Under the pieces are notes generated by a model that worked only from the letters and a program-made list of their open reading frames with translations, did not search any database and was not told the DNA's origin. Below, in pieces: positions 40,131-51,993 of a stretch of 64,000 bases of DNA (position 1 is its first letter; the number at the start of each line of letters is the position of its first letter). Source of the DNA: Paulownia fortunei (taxonomy: Eukaryota > Streptophyta > Magnoliopsida > Lamiales > Paulowniaceae); NCBI GenBank assembly GCA_019321725.1, contig CM033113.1:3844001-3908000 (forward strand). Reading direction: 5' to 3'. A program made the translations under genes and the position numbers.

Positions 40131-43100
40131 TACCGTCACCAACTGTCGTAAATTCGAGTAATTATTTCAAGATCATTATTACACCTCTTTTTTTAAAAAA
40201 AAAATAATATTCGATTAAAGTTGAGGTTTTGGATGTATTTCCTCATCTTTTTAAGAAAGTTGTCAACTTATTCCAACAGAATCCTTTTATTTGCATACAA
40301 AAAATTTAATGACAAAATAGAAAATTGAATTCGATATAAATAAATCCATAGGAATATAGAAACAACATTTATTTAGGCCAATTTTGACTTATCTACACTA
40401 TTTCTGGGTAAATACTAAAAACGTTGAAAAAAATTAAAACACGTTAATCATACCAGAAATGCGTTACTTTCGATATACATACATGTACATATAAGTAATT
40501 TAAAAATTTAAAAATTCATTACTAACGACAAAAACCCAAACCATATTATAATTAAAAAAAATGGAACTTGCAACGACCATAATTATTCTCGAAATATAAG
40601 ATGTATCTAAATTCTCCAAGTAACCTCAAATTGCAAATAATAAATGATTATTATTGACTAATTCCTAAAGAGACCTCAAAATCTAGTAATTAATTGTAAT
40701 TATACCCTTCCATAATACATGTGACCTTAAAAATACTGTGTTCGATAGTTTACACTAAATATGTATCTATACATAAAAAATACACATATTTATATATATG
40801 TATAAGAAAATTAACATTAAATATATACTATCATATGGATAGCATCTACCCAACACAAGGAGAGTGACAAGTAATGGAGAAGACGCATGTGGGTATTTAG
40901 ATAGTTGTAGGACATTTGACAGAGACTGGAAATTACATGTTACAGGGGAGTAGGTCTGAATTTTAAATACGCATAATAATAAAGCACAAAGGCTTTGATG
41001 CTGATTCAGCCTGACCCATTATTCACAGGCCATTCCTTTCCCCTTGTCAAGGTGGGGTTCCCAAATTTCCCCCTTTTTTTTTTAAAAAAAATTTATATTC
41101 ACTAATGACGATGAGATTAATTAGTTCAATGAATAAATTTAAATTTTGCTATAATTTTGGATTCAAATACTATTTGAAATATAGTATTAGTCTAATAATG
41201 TAGTATTAATCACCCTAGTTAGCTATATACGGTCAAACGTATGTATTTATACTGCATTTATTAATTATATTTTCATTGTGATATAACCTTTAAATTGTTA
41301 ATTACAAACAAAATATCACTAAGTGTCTCACTTCTTAGCTTACTTAAAATAGATCAAGAATCACATGCTTTTAGGGCTTGGTTCTTGTTGTTTTTGTGGT
41401 TGAATGGATTGAATTGATTGGTCATTGGTTGATACATCCAAATTGCATTAAAATTATTGCTGAAAAACATATTACAACTAAACTCTGGAAATATTAATTA
41501 ATTAGACAAAAGTCCCTATACAACTAACCTATCAAAATAAGCGAGTTCCAGCTCATGACATCTACTTCGGTAAAGTAATGACTTGAAATCTACTTATATT
41601 TTATCTGTCAGTGAATCCGTATGTGTCTGCGCCGTGATTGGTCAGAGGGGAGCAATGCAATAAAAATACCGTGAAGCATAAGGTATTTGACTTGACAAGT
41701 AAATTATTACTGTGATGCTTGCAGATGAGGGGCCCTTTTCCTACAATTTTTTTTTATTACTACTGCAATTAATAATCACATCAAGCAATCATGTTAGCTG
41801 GAGTTTTCTCCACACTGTGTCAGATTCTTGCTTTCAATCGGCTTCACAAAATTGGATTCTGGGCATCTATAGCACTAAATACTTTGTCTACTGTGCCCCC
41901 ACTGAGGGACTACAGTTCTACAAAACTGCATAGCATTAGCATATGTGTAAGTTAGGAATGGATTTGGTACGAGGTTAAGATTTGTGTCATTAAGAATTTT
42001 TAAAATTTAGATTTGGATTTGTTTTGAATTCCAACTTAATTAGTTAGACTAGTTAAATTATTTTATTTTTTTAAAAAATAATATATTAATTTTTTTTTAA
42101 AAATATATATTTTAAATAAATATATATAATAAAATTTATAAATAAAAAAATTTAAATGAAATAAGTTCAGGGCGGAGCGAGTTTATAAATAAAAATTCAA
42201 AACTTGACTTGAACTCATTTATAATAATAAAAATTCAATCAAAACAAAATGAATTTGGAAAAGGGTTTGAGTTTTAACTCATCCTTTTATGTCTAGTATT
42301 TAATTTCATCCAGTGTAATAAAACTAATAATTCTTAGAAACTAAAAAATAGAAAATTTTATTATATCTATATTATTGTTTCAAAATATACTAATTAAAGC
42401 AACTGACGTTATAGTGAAGAAAAAAATAATTTTTAATAAATAAAGTGTTTTACATAAAAAAAAAATAGTAATAGCTAGGGGTAAACAATAAACTTTATCA
42501 ATGTTCTCGCATGTGCAAGGTTTATATAATTGAAAAATTACCTCATGTGAAAGTACGCAACCCCTGAGAAAATAAAAAATAATAATTTACCATGAACTCT
42601 TTTTTTTTTTTTTTTTTCAAGAAATAGCATTTATCACCTTGATATAGGGTAATTTGTTTAATTTATTCAATGATAGATTGTTAAAATTTCTTCATATGCG
42701 CCATTTTGCTTTTGACTGTTTCTTGATGCCAGAGCTCAGAGCACAGTGCGGCAGCTATAAAGTTGAGGGAGAAAACCAGATACACAGTATTTAGATTATA
42801 TGTACTACTTCGTAAGTGATAGATAGACCAAAGGGATGGATGTGTACAAAAATAATATAGCAATAAGAATAATAAAGAAATAATTGGTCAGATGTGAGTG
42901 CAGAGGGTAGTGATTAGTGAAGTCTGTCACATGTGGTTGACGAGGGGGAAAAAAAAAAAGAAAACAATGAAATAAAAGGCTAATAACATTTGCGTTCGAG
43001 CATGTGATTATGGGAAAAAGATTTAAGGAGCACATGCGGCTATTATTATTAAAACCAACGAAATCAGGGGACAGTAATCACGACTCACAAGCCGTTGTAA

Positions 43101-43878
43101 TTGTCATTATTTTGTTCATTAAAAAGGGATGATGATGACAGGAGGTTCGTGTTGGTCATGCTTAGAGCTGTAATACAGATTGATTAGTAACTTTTCACAC
43201 CAATAATAAAAGGCTTTTATGATTATATATAATGGTGTGTATTGAATATATATTTATACACAAACATATTAAATACTAATTCATTATATCTTTAATAAAT
43301 ATGTGGTAAAATATATATTTAGTACAAATTACCAAATATAACATCTATATTAACAGCATAAATGTATCAATTCTTGATAAAAAAAATTACTAAAATTATT
43401 TTTTTAGTATTTAGATAATAGATTGTATTTTTGGATTTCAAATCTATCTACCAATTATAGATACTATAAGTGATCATATACAATAATCCTCACAAATTGA
43501 TAATAATTTGGTGTGGTATGTTGCCCCCATAATCCATGAAACAAAATGAACCCATTGGTGCAGAAGACAAAAAATTCTCCCAATTAAATAGTCTGATGTT
43601 AGGAAGTATGCAATGTCCTTTTTTCTTGTCAATTATCTCGTCCCAACCACAGAACTACAGAAGGCCGCAACCTCACTCCCACCCAACCCAATAAATACAT
43701 ATCACTGACCCCTTCCCATCTTTACTCAACTACTTCCCATTCAACATTCAACATCATACATCCTCCCTTCTCCTCAACAACTTAATACTTCCTCCTCCTC
43801 CTCCTAGCCGCCGCACCACCGCCATTGCTCCATGTAAAAACTCAAAGCACCTTTCTTTAGAACAAAAAAAAATATTCA

Positions 43879-44751
43879 ATGGGTTGCTGCTTTAGCACCA
43901 ATAGCTCTTCACCACCTCCAAAAACACCCCACATTTCCAACTCCAAAACCACCATAAAACACAGCAGCATTAGCAAATCACCACCCCCCACGCACCCACT
44001 CCTTGAGGAAGAAACGGTCAAAGAAGTCCTCTCAGAAACCCGCACAATTCCCAAACCCCCATCTCCCCGCATTCCCAGAGTCCAAGGAAATCGCCAAAAT
44101 GAAAGCCCGTTCATTAAAGCCGCACCTTTATTAACAGACTTATCCAGAACCGCACATGAGAAGGAGCACCAAACCGGCGGCGTCTGCAAGAAACCCGTCA
44201 TGGCATTCGGCAGCGACGATCTCTCCGAGGAGGTCTCCGAGATCTGTAGTACTCTCGGTGAGAGTGAGAGTGTGAGCGTTTCTACGACTGTAACAGAAAA
44301 GAGAGAAAACAACTGTGATAGAAACGACGAATTACGTGAACTCCGGCAGAGGTCTCCTGCGAGGTACAAGAACCGGTCATTTTCCGGCGAGGTAAAGAGA
44401 GAAAAAACCGTCGGGAGATCTCCGGGTCGGAGGTCCGAACCCTCTCCCAGTCGTGTTAGACCCGGAACCGGGTCCGGATATGGGAGGAGAAGGGATAGTG
44501 GGGAGAGCTCCGGGAGAAGGTCAAGATCTCCAGTGACGCGTACGGAGTCCGGGCCATCAAAAACGGGTCTGGTGCGGAGCCAATCGGCGAGGAAAACGGG
44601 TAAATCTCCTGCGCGGGTGGGATCCGGGTTGGGGGAGAGGATCCGGAAGTTGGACGAAGGGAAAGACGACGGAGACAAGAAGTGGCCACCGACAAGTAAT
44701 GAGTCACTTGAAAATCCACTTGTGTCCTTGGAATGTTTTATCTTTCTGTAG
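43879..44751 (+). CDS. Ser/Arg-rich plant protein with lipid-anchor-like N-terminus
   Basis: A single uninterrupted frame of 290 codons. The protein starts MGCCFS: Gly-2 fits N-myristoylation and Cys-3/Cys-4 fit palmitoylation, so membrane attachment is likely (inference). Next come a proline-rich stretch, a conserved segment LLEEETVKEVLSET, an acidic segment DDLSEEVSEICSTLGESES, and a long Arg/Ser/Pro-rich basic region (about 145-265) with SP-containing motifs resembling phosphorylation targets. The C-terminus ENPLVSLECFIFL is the strongest family hallmark. Similar plant proteins are annotated 'serine/arginine repetitive matrix protein-like', but the name reflects composition only, and no function is known to me. 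The intact C-terminal motif argues that no further exon is needed. GC content is higher than in flanking DNA, which produces a long antisense open frame. Confidence 0.88.
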   Translation: MGCCFSTNSSSPPPKTPHISNSKTTIKHSSISKSPPPTHPLLEEETVKEVLSETRTIPKPPSPRIPRVQGNRQNESPFIKAAPLLTDLSRTAHEKEHQTGGVCKKPVMAFGSDDLSEEVSEICSTLGESESVSVSTTVTEKRENNCDRNDELRELRQRSPARYKNRSFSGEVKREKTVGRSPGRRSEPSPSRVRPGTGSGYGRRRDSGESSGRRSRSPVTRTESGPSKTGLVRSQSARKTGKSPARVGSGLGERIRKLDEGKDDGDKKWPPTSNESLENPLVSLECFIFL

Positions 44752-47611
44752 CTGTAGATTTGTGGGTCGGGGATGTAATTTTGAAGAACCATTAGGGTTA
44801 CTTTTGGTATGTAAAAGTGGCGAGACAACGTCTTCCTTAGGCTTGTTGCTTTGTAAATAAAAGTCATTTAACTTTGGAGGCAAATATTTTCATTTGCTAA
44901 ATTTAATATATTTAACCCTCACAATTTTATAAAAAATAAGATATTTAAAAAACGAATAGATGTATCTTTTTAAAAAAAGAAAAAGAAACAAGAAATCACT
45001 ACACAGTTAGAAGATTGGTGTAATTTCACGACATATTTAGATGATTTTGTAGGCAAACGAAAATGACTTTATTTTTATTCTTAATTTTTTCTCTTAAAAT
45101 AAAATTAAATATATATTTTTAAAATATATTCTCCCAAACTATCCAAAATAAATCCACTTGACTTGAGTGAATTATTGTCTGAGAGGTAGTTGAGAGAAAG
45201 CTATTGCGGATTTTATTCAATGGACTGTTTTAGATTCTGCCTTTGTCTTATCTTATTGAGTCCAAAGTTTTCTATTTCCAGGTACATACTTTAAAGGATC
45301 TGGCGAGCGGTGGCGCAAAAAATCTTTTAGCTTCTGATTGAGATTCTCTTTCATCTTTTACCCATGGCCATCTATGAGTTTTTGGTGTGGTTACATTTAA
45401 GGATAGCCAGCTGGTATTATTAGAATAAGAAGAAACAGAAAACCTATATGACCTCTTTATGCTCCATTATGTCAGCAAATATGATTTTTGGTCTACTTTT
45501 GTAGAAAGGTAGTCAGTGGTTAAATTTTCCAGTTGGTAATAGAAGAAAGAGAATATAATATGTCTAAATTTACGAGGGACATAATTTGAAAGTACATGAA
45601 CATATTTCAATTGAGTAAATTGATATATTTGTGAACATCATGTTATTAATATGACAATTAAGAAAAAAGCTTGTGTATTAAAATGAATTTTACTCCTAAA
45701 TTTACTATGAATAAAATGACTATTGTATCCTCACAAACACTGTGGGACCCATCAAAATAAAACAACTGGATTCACAAGATTAATTTGGATATTGGCAACT
45801 CTAGGTAAAGTGTTCTTGAGTTATGGAATTGAAGTTTGCAGTAAAACGTAGCGAAAATTACCGTTGTACCAATTTATGGACCAGACTCCGGAGGTTGGCA
45901 GTAGTCCTAACTTTTCCCTCCACACACAGCCGATACTTATTTTTGTTACCGTTTGACCTCCATAAATCTTCGATTTGGTGGTTTCTTCGCGGTGTTTTGG
46001 ATTGTTCTTTGCTGTCTTTTTCCCTTTGCTGACAAACAAGATTTATGGCATCCAAGTCTTGGAATTGAGTGGGAAGAAAAAGAATGTCTGGAGGGTTCAA
46101 AATTCAAACTTGGCGCAGAGTGGCTATTCATATATATATATATATATATTTTGTATTGTCGTTTATGTTTTGCACTTTTTAGGACTTCGAAACAGTTCTT
46201 TCTGAGGTGTACATGGGAATATCTTTGTCCCCATCGAAAGTTTCTTTTCATACCTCATGAAGGCCCATTCCGGAATAATCATACGTCGTAGTCCAGCCCC
46301 AATTCACAGTTGTAGATTAAAACTTTGGTCATCTTTGGATTGAATGTGTTTTTTCTGACCATATGTTTTGAAGTTGGGTTCTTGGTAGCATTCTTGGATG
46401 TTCTTTTGAAGTTGGGTTCTTAGTGGGCTCCTCAGCCATGACCCAAGCCATTTTAGTATTATGTATCCACTTAGATAGTTTAATAAGTCAGCCAACCCTA
46501 AGCACGTGTGGATTTGGCCCATTGTGATGAATTGGGTTGATGAAGACAATACTTGTAAATCATTGAACCATTCTCGCTCTAATTTTCTTTTCTAAGACAA
46601 TAATGGTCCAACAGGACATAAGGTTTAGTAAAAGAAAGTGAAAAGAAAAAAAGTAAATTCTACCACATTTTTGTCTTTTGGACATATATATACCTATGTA
46701 AAAAGTGAAATTATGAAAAGAAAGCACATGTAAATTCATAAACCAAAAAAATTTCACTTAAAATACCTTTGCACAGTGTTTTCATTTAAAAACAACTAAG
46801 AAAAAGGATTTTTTTGTAATGCTTTCTTTCTCCAAATTCAAGGTCGAAAATCAATCTTATGCCTAAATTAATTAAATATCTTCTAAAATTATATTTTATA
46901 CAAGCTTTTCCTAAATAGTTTTCCTTGCAAACAAGCAAGAAAACATTTTCTAACACGTAATATGGGTTCAAGATCCAAACACAGAATTCTCAGGATCAGG
47001 ATATGGTCGGTACTGTTTAGAACTCTATCAACTATCCTGACTTTGGTGGTAACATTTGAATCCAATTCCAATAAGATTTTTAGTTTAAATGTTGACAATT
47101 AGAATGAAAAAAAATAAAAACTAGTATTAATGACAAGTACATGGGCTATTCCACACCCCCACGTGCCAAAACTTCATTAACACTGCTTCAATTTCGTTAA
47201 ATAGCAGTATGATAATCAGTTAAAAGAGAGCACTCACTTTCTCTCTCCCTCTTTTACTCAAGGGAGTGGTCTTTTATGATTGCCAAAAAATCCATTTCAA
47301 AGAATTGAATTGCTTTTGGAGAAAACATCATAATGTAATGCACAGATAACACGAGTTTGTTCACGCAGGATGATGATGCCTCCCATGAAAATATGTTTCC
47401 AAATGTTGCTAGAGATTTTTGCTGAAGCCTGCAAAAGACCAGAATACATATGTACACAAACTCTGAGCCTACGGACATAAAGAAGGCGTTTCTTCAGGTT
47501 CTATATACTTGAATTTGCATCTACACCAGTGCCCTTCTTGCTTGATTCCAATCACATCACAACAAGAGTTTGATGTTAGGTTCATATGGATGATGTCGGT
47601 AGCTGCTGAGT
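44752..47611. other. Intergenic region
   Basis: This holds the 3' UTR of the Ser/Arg-rich gene and the likely 3' UTR of the minus-strand membrane-protein gene. It also has a (TA)n tract near 46127-46149 and a duplicated 'ttgaagttgggttctt' at about 46368 and 46405. Overlapping short frames at 45820-46300 on both strands have no family resemblance and look like chance. Confidence 0.6.
44856..44861 (+). terminator. Polyadenylation signal of the Ser/Arg-rich gene
   Basis: AATAAA lies about 105 bases after the stop codon at 44749-44751, in an AT-rich 3' region. This fits the canonical plant near-upstream element. Confidence 0.55.
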
Positions 47612-50547
47612 TCAGCTAGAGATACGTGGACCATGTAAGTTGGACAGATGTTGATGTGAAGGCCATGGCATGCGCTCAGGAGGACAAGGCACCGGAGCTG
47701 GATGCGCAATAAAAGTGGGAACGTTATTACCAGGCATCAGCACTGAAACTTCTCTGGCATTGACGGATATCTGAGACAATGAGATTAACCTAGTTAGAGT
47801 GTAAGAAAGTGTCAAATAGGATAGTCTACCAATCACATATAAGTTGGAAATAGCGAGACGGACTGTTGTACTACGGTGCTCTCAAAGAATTACTCATGCT
47901 ACTGCTTAGAAGCACCATCAACTTCAATCCAATGGTAATTTACTTATGTTTCATTGATAATCTAATACAAAAAATTTATGGGACATGGAAAGTTGTCAAC
48001 TTATGGTTGGATTAAGGGAGGAAAATTGTGCTTAGGTCCACTAATTCTTAAAAGACAAAGCTGTGTGTTTCTAGTATGATCTTGTTAAAGATCAGGTTGC
48101 TTGTTTCTACAACCATCCTGTTACAGAGATGTTTTGGCTTGTGTTGTCTCATCAAATATGACCTGTTTCTGAGTTTCTAATAAAAATATTATCTTTTCTG
48201 AGTTTCTAATAAAAATATTATCTTTTCTGAGTTTCTAATAAAATCTCTGTATTTCAATTTCCAGAATACCTTGAAAAGTCAATCCATTAGCATACAGTGC
48301 TCTGTTTGTGGATATAGGCACTCCAATTAGAAGTACTTTCCCTCTATGATTTGAAAATAATAAGAAAACGAAGTTGAGAAGGATATATTAATTGATGAAA
48401 TGCAAGCAGAACAGAAAAAACAAGCCATTTTAGTGCAACAGCATTTTATTCAGTGAATGATGGGTGGTGACGATGTGTAATTGTTGTAATTGTTCTAATG
48501 CAGAGGCAACACTGAAATCCCAACCTTCACCAAACTTTATTGCAATTGGAATCAATTGAGTTGCTTTAGAAGAGCATGTCACTGAACATAAATTTCCCTA
48601 GAAATGATGCAATGAAATACATCCATTCTGAAATGACTATCCCCAAGGTATAATAGCCCATGATTACCAAGAGCCTAGCAACACAAAATTGCAATTTATA
48701 ACTTGTTATCACACCGGATCATAAGAGAACGGATACAAGGTTGGACGCCTCTAAAACGTTGGTCGTAAATCATAGTCTCCACCTCATTCCAGAGGTGAGT
48801 TAGGGGAACTGAAAAAACGGGCTGTCATCAGTCATGATATTGATTCCCTGATAGGTAATGTGATTGATTTGCGCTAAAGCTATTCTACCCCAAAACTTAT
48901 TGATGTGGATCACCTAGAAGCCCAAGGTTTTTGAGTTAAACACCTAATCCCCATGACAACCAGACTTTTAGCATAATGCGCGCATGTCTCCCCACTCAAA
49001 GATGGCGCTCCTCCTTATCTAGACAACCAATCTTATCACAATCCTATTTGAAAACATAGAGAACTAAGATTGTTCAAGAACCAACATTATTGGGCTCTTA
49101 TTATAAACAAAGATGAACATTAAATAAGTCTGTATAGCTATCTATAATCCACTGTACAAGGAACCTAGTTGTATGTATTATTGAAGTTGCAAAGAAGACA
49201 ATAAACTAACGGGAAAACAATGAAATTTCAAGGTTGGCAGCCTGCCCCCAAACCAGGGGTTTGCCACGCGGGGAATCATAAATATTGGTGGTGATGGGCC
49301 AAAAGGAGTCATATAAAAAGTGTGGGGCTGAGCCTCAGAATGAAGAACTATATTTAGGCGTATAGCTTCAGTTCTCATTAATGGAAGTAGGGACCAATAA
49401 ACCAACTTAACTTCATGAATGGGCCATTTCCAAAATATCATATATAAGGGTGCATTCTTAGTGCTACAAATCCCAGGAACATGCACATGCAGTTATCTTT
49501 AAAGAATTCTATGACTTTATAATATAAAAAACAACGGATTAGCTAATCTGCAGTTCCTTTTTTCAAATCAGATTTTTAGTACATTATTGTACCCGAGTTC
49601 CTACATAACTGGTCCGAGTATGATGCTGAAAAATTTTCGTTTTTAGGATTATAATAAGTTAATATTCTCTGTTAATTCAGACAATTTTGCAGCAAAATTA
49701 CACTTGTTAGAGGTTTTCAACTTTGTTTTTAAATATGTTATCTGAACTTATCTCCCCCAGGCCCCCAGCCCGAAAAAAGCGAAGTAGAGAAAAACCCATT
49801 CCTAAATTAACTAAAATTAGTTGCTCGAGGAATCAAAATTACACAGGTTCACAATGGTTTGGCATATGACATTCCTAGTAGTAAAGAAGGTGACACAGTC
49901 GGGCTTTACTCAGACCGTGGATAATGGGAGTTGCAAATTCACCATATAGAAAATGTATTCCACTCGAAGAAAAAAAAAACTAAAAAAAATTGAAATTCAA
50001 GAAAATCACATCGAAAATACAGAAATGCAGTCAAAAAGATAAATGTAGAAAAAGGGTAAAAAAGAAAGAAAAATAGGGCTTTTGTCAGAAAGAGCGGTCA
50101 TCACAATTCACAACCTGCAAAAACAACATTTTATCCAGATTGCCAAACAACAAGGGGCAAAAACCAAGTCCAGTAAAAGAAAGGAGAAACAAAGAGTGGA
50201 AGACCCAAGAAAACACACACATGTAGTTAAACTTGAGAAATACTCACTTTAGGAGATGGGTAGCAAAGCTTAGCATTTAAGCCACCAATATGATTCTGGG
50301 CCTCAATGTCCGAGTGTCTCCGGCGGCCACCGGACGGCGAGAGAGCCGGCGAGGTGGTCCGTAGAAACTTCTCAAATATAGCCATGACAAGAAACATGGA
50401 AATAAGAATGGCGGTCGCTACAAACCCAAAGGAAACAGCATTAACAGAGTTGTCAAAGTGTGTCCAGTGATCATCTTTCTGAATGTACAGCGGAGCACCA
50501 CTCGGCGCCGGCGGCCAACCCCCCCATCCGTCTTCTTCCCCGCCCAT
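47612..50547 (-). CDS. Small single-pass membrane protein of unknown function
   Basis: Two exons join in phase at canonical sites: 50248..50547 (100 codons, ending CCTAAA|GTGAGT) and 47612..47770 (52 codons plus stop, after CTCAG). The predicted protein has 152 residues. It begins MGGEEDGWGGWPPAPSGAPL, followed by DHWTHFDNSVNAVSFGF and a transmembrane helix (VATAILISMFLVMAIFEKFL). A basic Ser-rich cytosolic-type segment comes next, then the conserved C-terminal block VSVLMPGNNVPTFIAHPAPV and PCPPERM. I recognise this N- and C-terminal pairing from uncharacterised plant transmembrane proteins; no function is known. A frame extension to 50574 begins with GTG and is not the start. The 2.5-kb intron carries a 29-bp tandem repeat. 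Confidence 0.87.
48168..48243. repeat. 29-bp tandem repeat, about 2.6 copies
   Basis: Units begin at 48168, 48197 and 48226 with 'tctgagtttctaataaaaat'. The first two units are identical and the third is truncated. It lies in the intron of the small membrane-protein gene. Confidence 0.88.
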
Positions 50548-51910
50548 TATACACACTATTTCAACCCTTTCCACGATAAAAACTTGAGCAAAATCTAAGC
50601 TTTGATTGCAGAAGGGGGTCTAATATTTTGTAGGAGACAGTTATGGCAGTTTGGAAAGACAGGGGGAAGCTTTTTTCAGGGTTTCTTCACGGCTTTGTCA
50701 TCTCATCAAAGCGAGAGTCTTTGAATATGAAAGCTAGATTCTTTTTCCTATAGAGAGACTATAGAGAGAGAGGAGAAAACGTGACCGGAGGTTGAAAATA
50801 GAGGGCGCTTTGGGATTTGGGAGGGAGGGAGAGAGTGATGAGAGAGCTTTTGATAAAGAAGAAAGGGCTAGAAACTTGGAAATAGCACCTCTGCTCTGTG
50901 TTGTTTGACAGTTGAAAGGAACGTCTCTAAAGTCTCGTCTCCCTCTGCTTATTATGTATATGTACATATACATATTTTGTGGGTGATTTTTATTCCCATG
51001 CCATTTAATTTTTTAACATAATTTAAATTTTTTATTATAATTTTATATTATATATAATATAGCGAAGTCCAAACGACTCCAAATTATAATAATTTTGTTG
51101 AATTTATTTTAATGTTATTACCAATTTACTTATTAATAATATTTAATTATTATAATAATTGAATAATTTATTACAATAAGTAAAATACTGTTATTGAATA
51201 ATTCAATTAATTAATGTCCATCAAAATTTCTTTAATTTTTAAACTTGTACTATTTGAAACGTGGAAATCCTTCAAATGACAAATCGACATTTTTTCAAAT
51301 ATTCAACCTCTTCTCTTCACTATGTATTTTCTATTTACGTTCTCGTCTCAAAACTTGAAATTATGTATTTCTTTACACTTCTTTCAATTTTTGAGGTTTT
51401 TTTTTATGCTGCACTTATTTAGACTCCAATCTTCACTTTAAAATGCGTAGATACGTTTTCATAAATAATACAAAATATATTAAAATATTTTTTTATTAGT
51501 AAAAGATTTTATCTTATCTTATAAACAAAATATTTAAATCTTTTGATCAATACAATTCAATAAATTCTGTGCAATATAAATAAATCAATTAATTCATATA
51601 AGATAAATTAATCAAATTTTATGCAAAATAACAAATTATCAATCAATTTCAACTAATTATAATCAAATTCGATCCTATCAATTTTAATACTCTACCTCCT
51701 CAACCGAGCAAACATATGCAACACTCCACCCTCTTCAAATGATCAACACAGCATTTTAAGCGGTAATAAAATTGATTGAAAAGTGCTGACATTATCAAAT
51801 GGCCCCCCACCACCTGCACACATTTAACATTTTTTTTTTTTTAAGAATAAGTGAGAACCAAAACATTTTGGTTAAATTTTGTTAACATCCAATAAATATT
51901 ATATCAATTA

Positions 51911-51993
51911 TTTACATTAAATATACATCTAATTATTTATTATTTATTTTATATATAAATAAATAATAAAATATATATTCAATATTTAATGCA
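51911..51993. repeat. AT-rich fold-back element
   Basis: The inner arms at 51936-51949 and 51957-51970 are exact reverse complements (14 bp) around a TATATAT loop. Imperfect pairing extends outward: 'acattaaatat' on the left against 'atatttaatgc' on the right. It resembles a MITE-like hairpin, though low complexity allows chance pairing. Confidence 0.45.

Larger units (their letters stand above)
35046..43878. other. Long gene-poor region
   Basis: The left 0.5 kb is the SRF promoter and leader, including a 20-G homopolymer at 35335-35354. The right 0.2 kb is leader of the Ser/Arg-rich gene, with (CCT)n-type pyrimidine repeats near 43790. Between them I see no convincing coding region or RNA gene. 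There is AT-rich DNA with a TCGA-rich dispersed repeat (37697-37975), a duplicated 'accaacccaaccc' block (about 39400-40130) and poly-T tracts such as 42600-42617. Confidence 0.65.

Noticed and set aside
43857..44867. 336-codon minus-strand open frame over the Ser/Arg-rich gene
   Set aside because: It is antisense to a frame with a clear family signature at both ends. Its length comes from local GC-rich composition, and its own translation has no recognisable domain.
45823..46291. Several overlapping open frames on both strands, considered as a small gene
   Set aside because: The frames contradict each other, span a (TA)n tract and show no conserved motif.
49178..49486. 102-codon minus-strand frame in the intron of the membrane-protein gene
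   Set aside because: It starts with GTG, lacks splice sites in phase with the flanking exons, and has no family resemblance.
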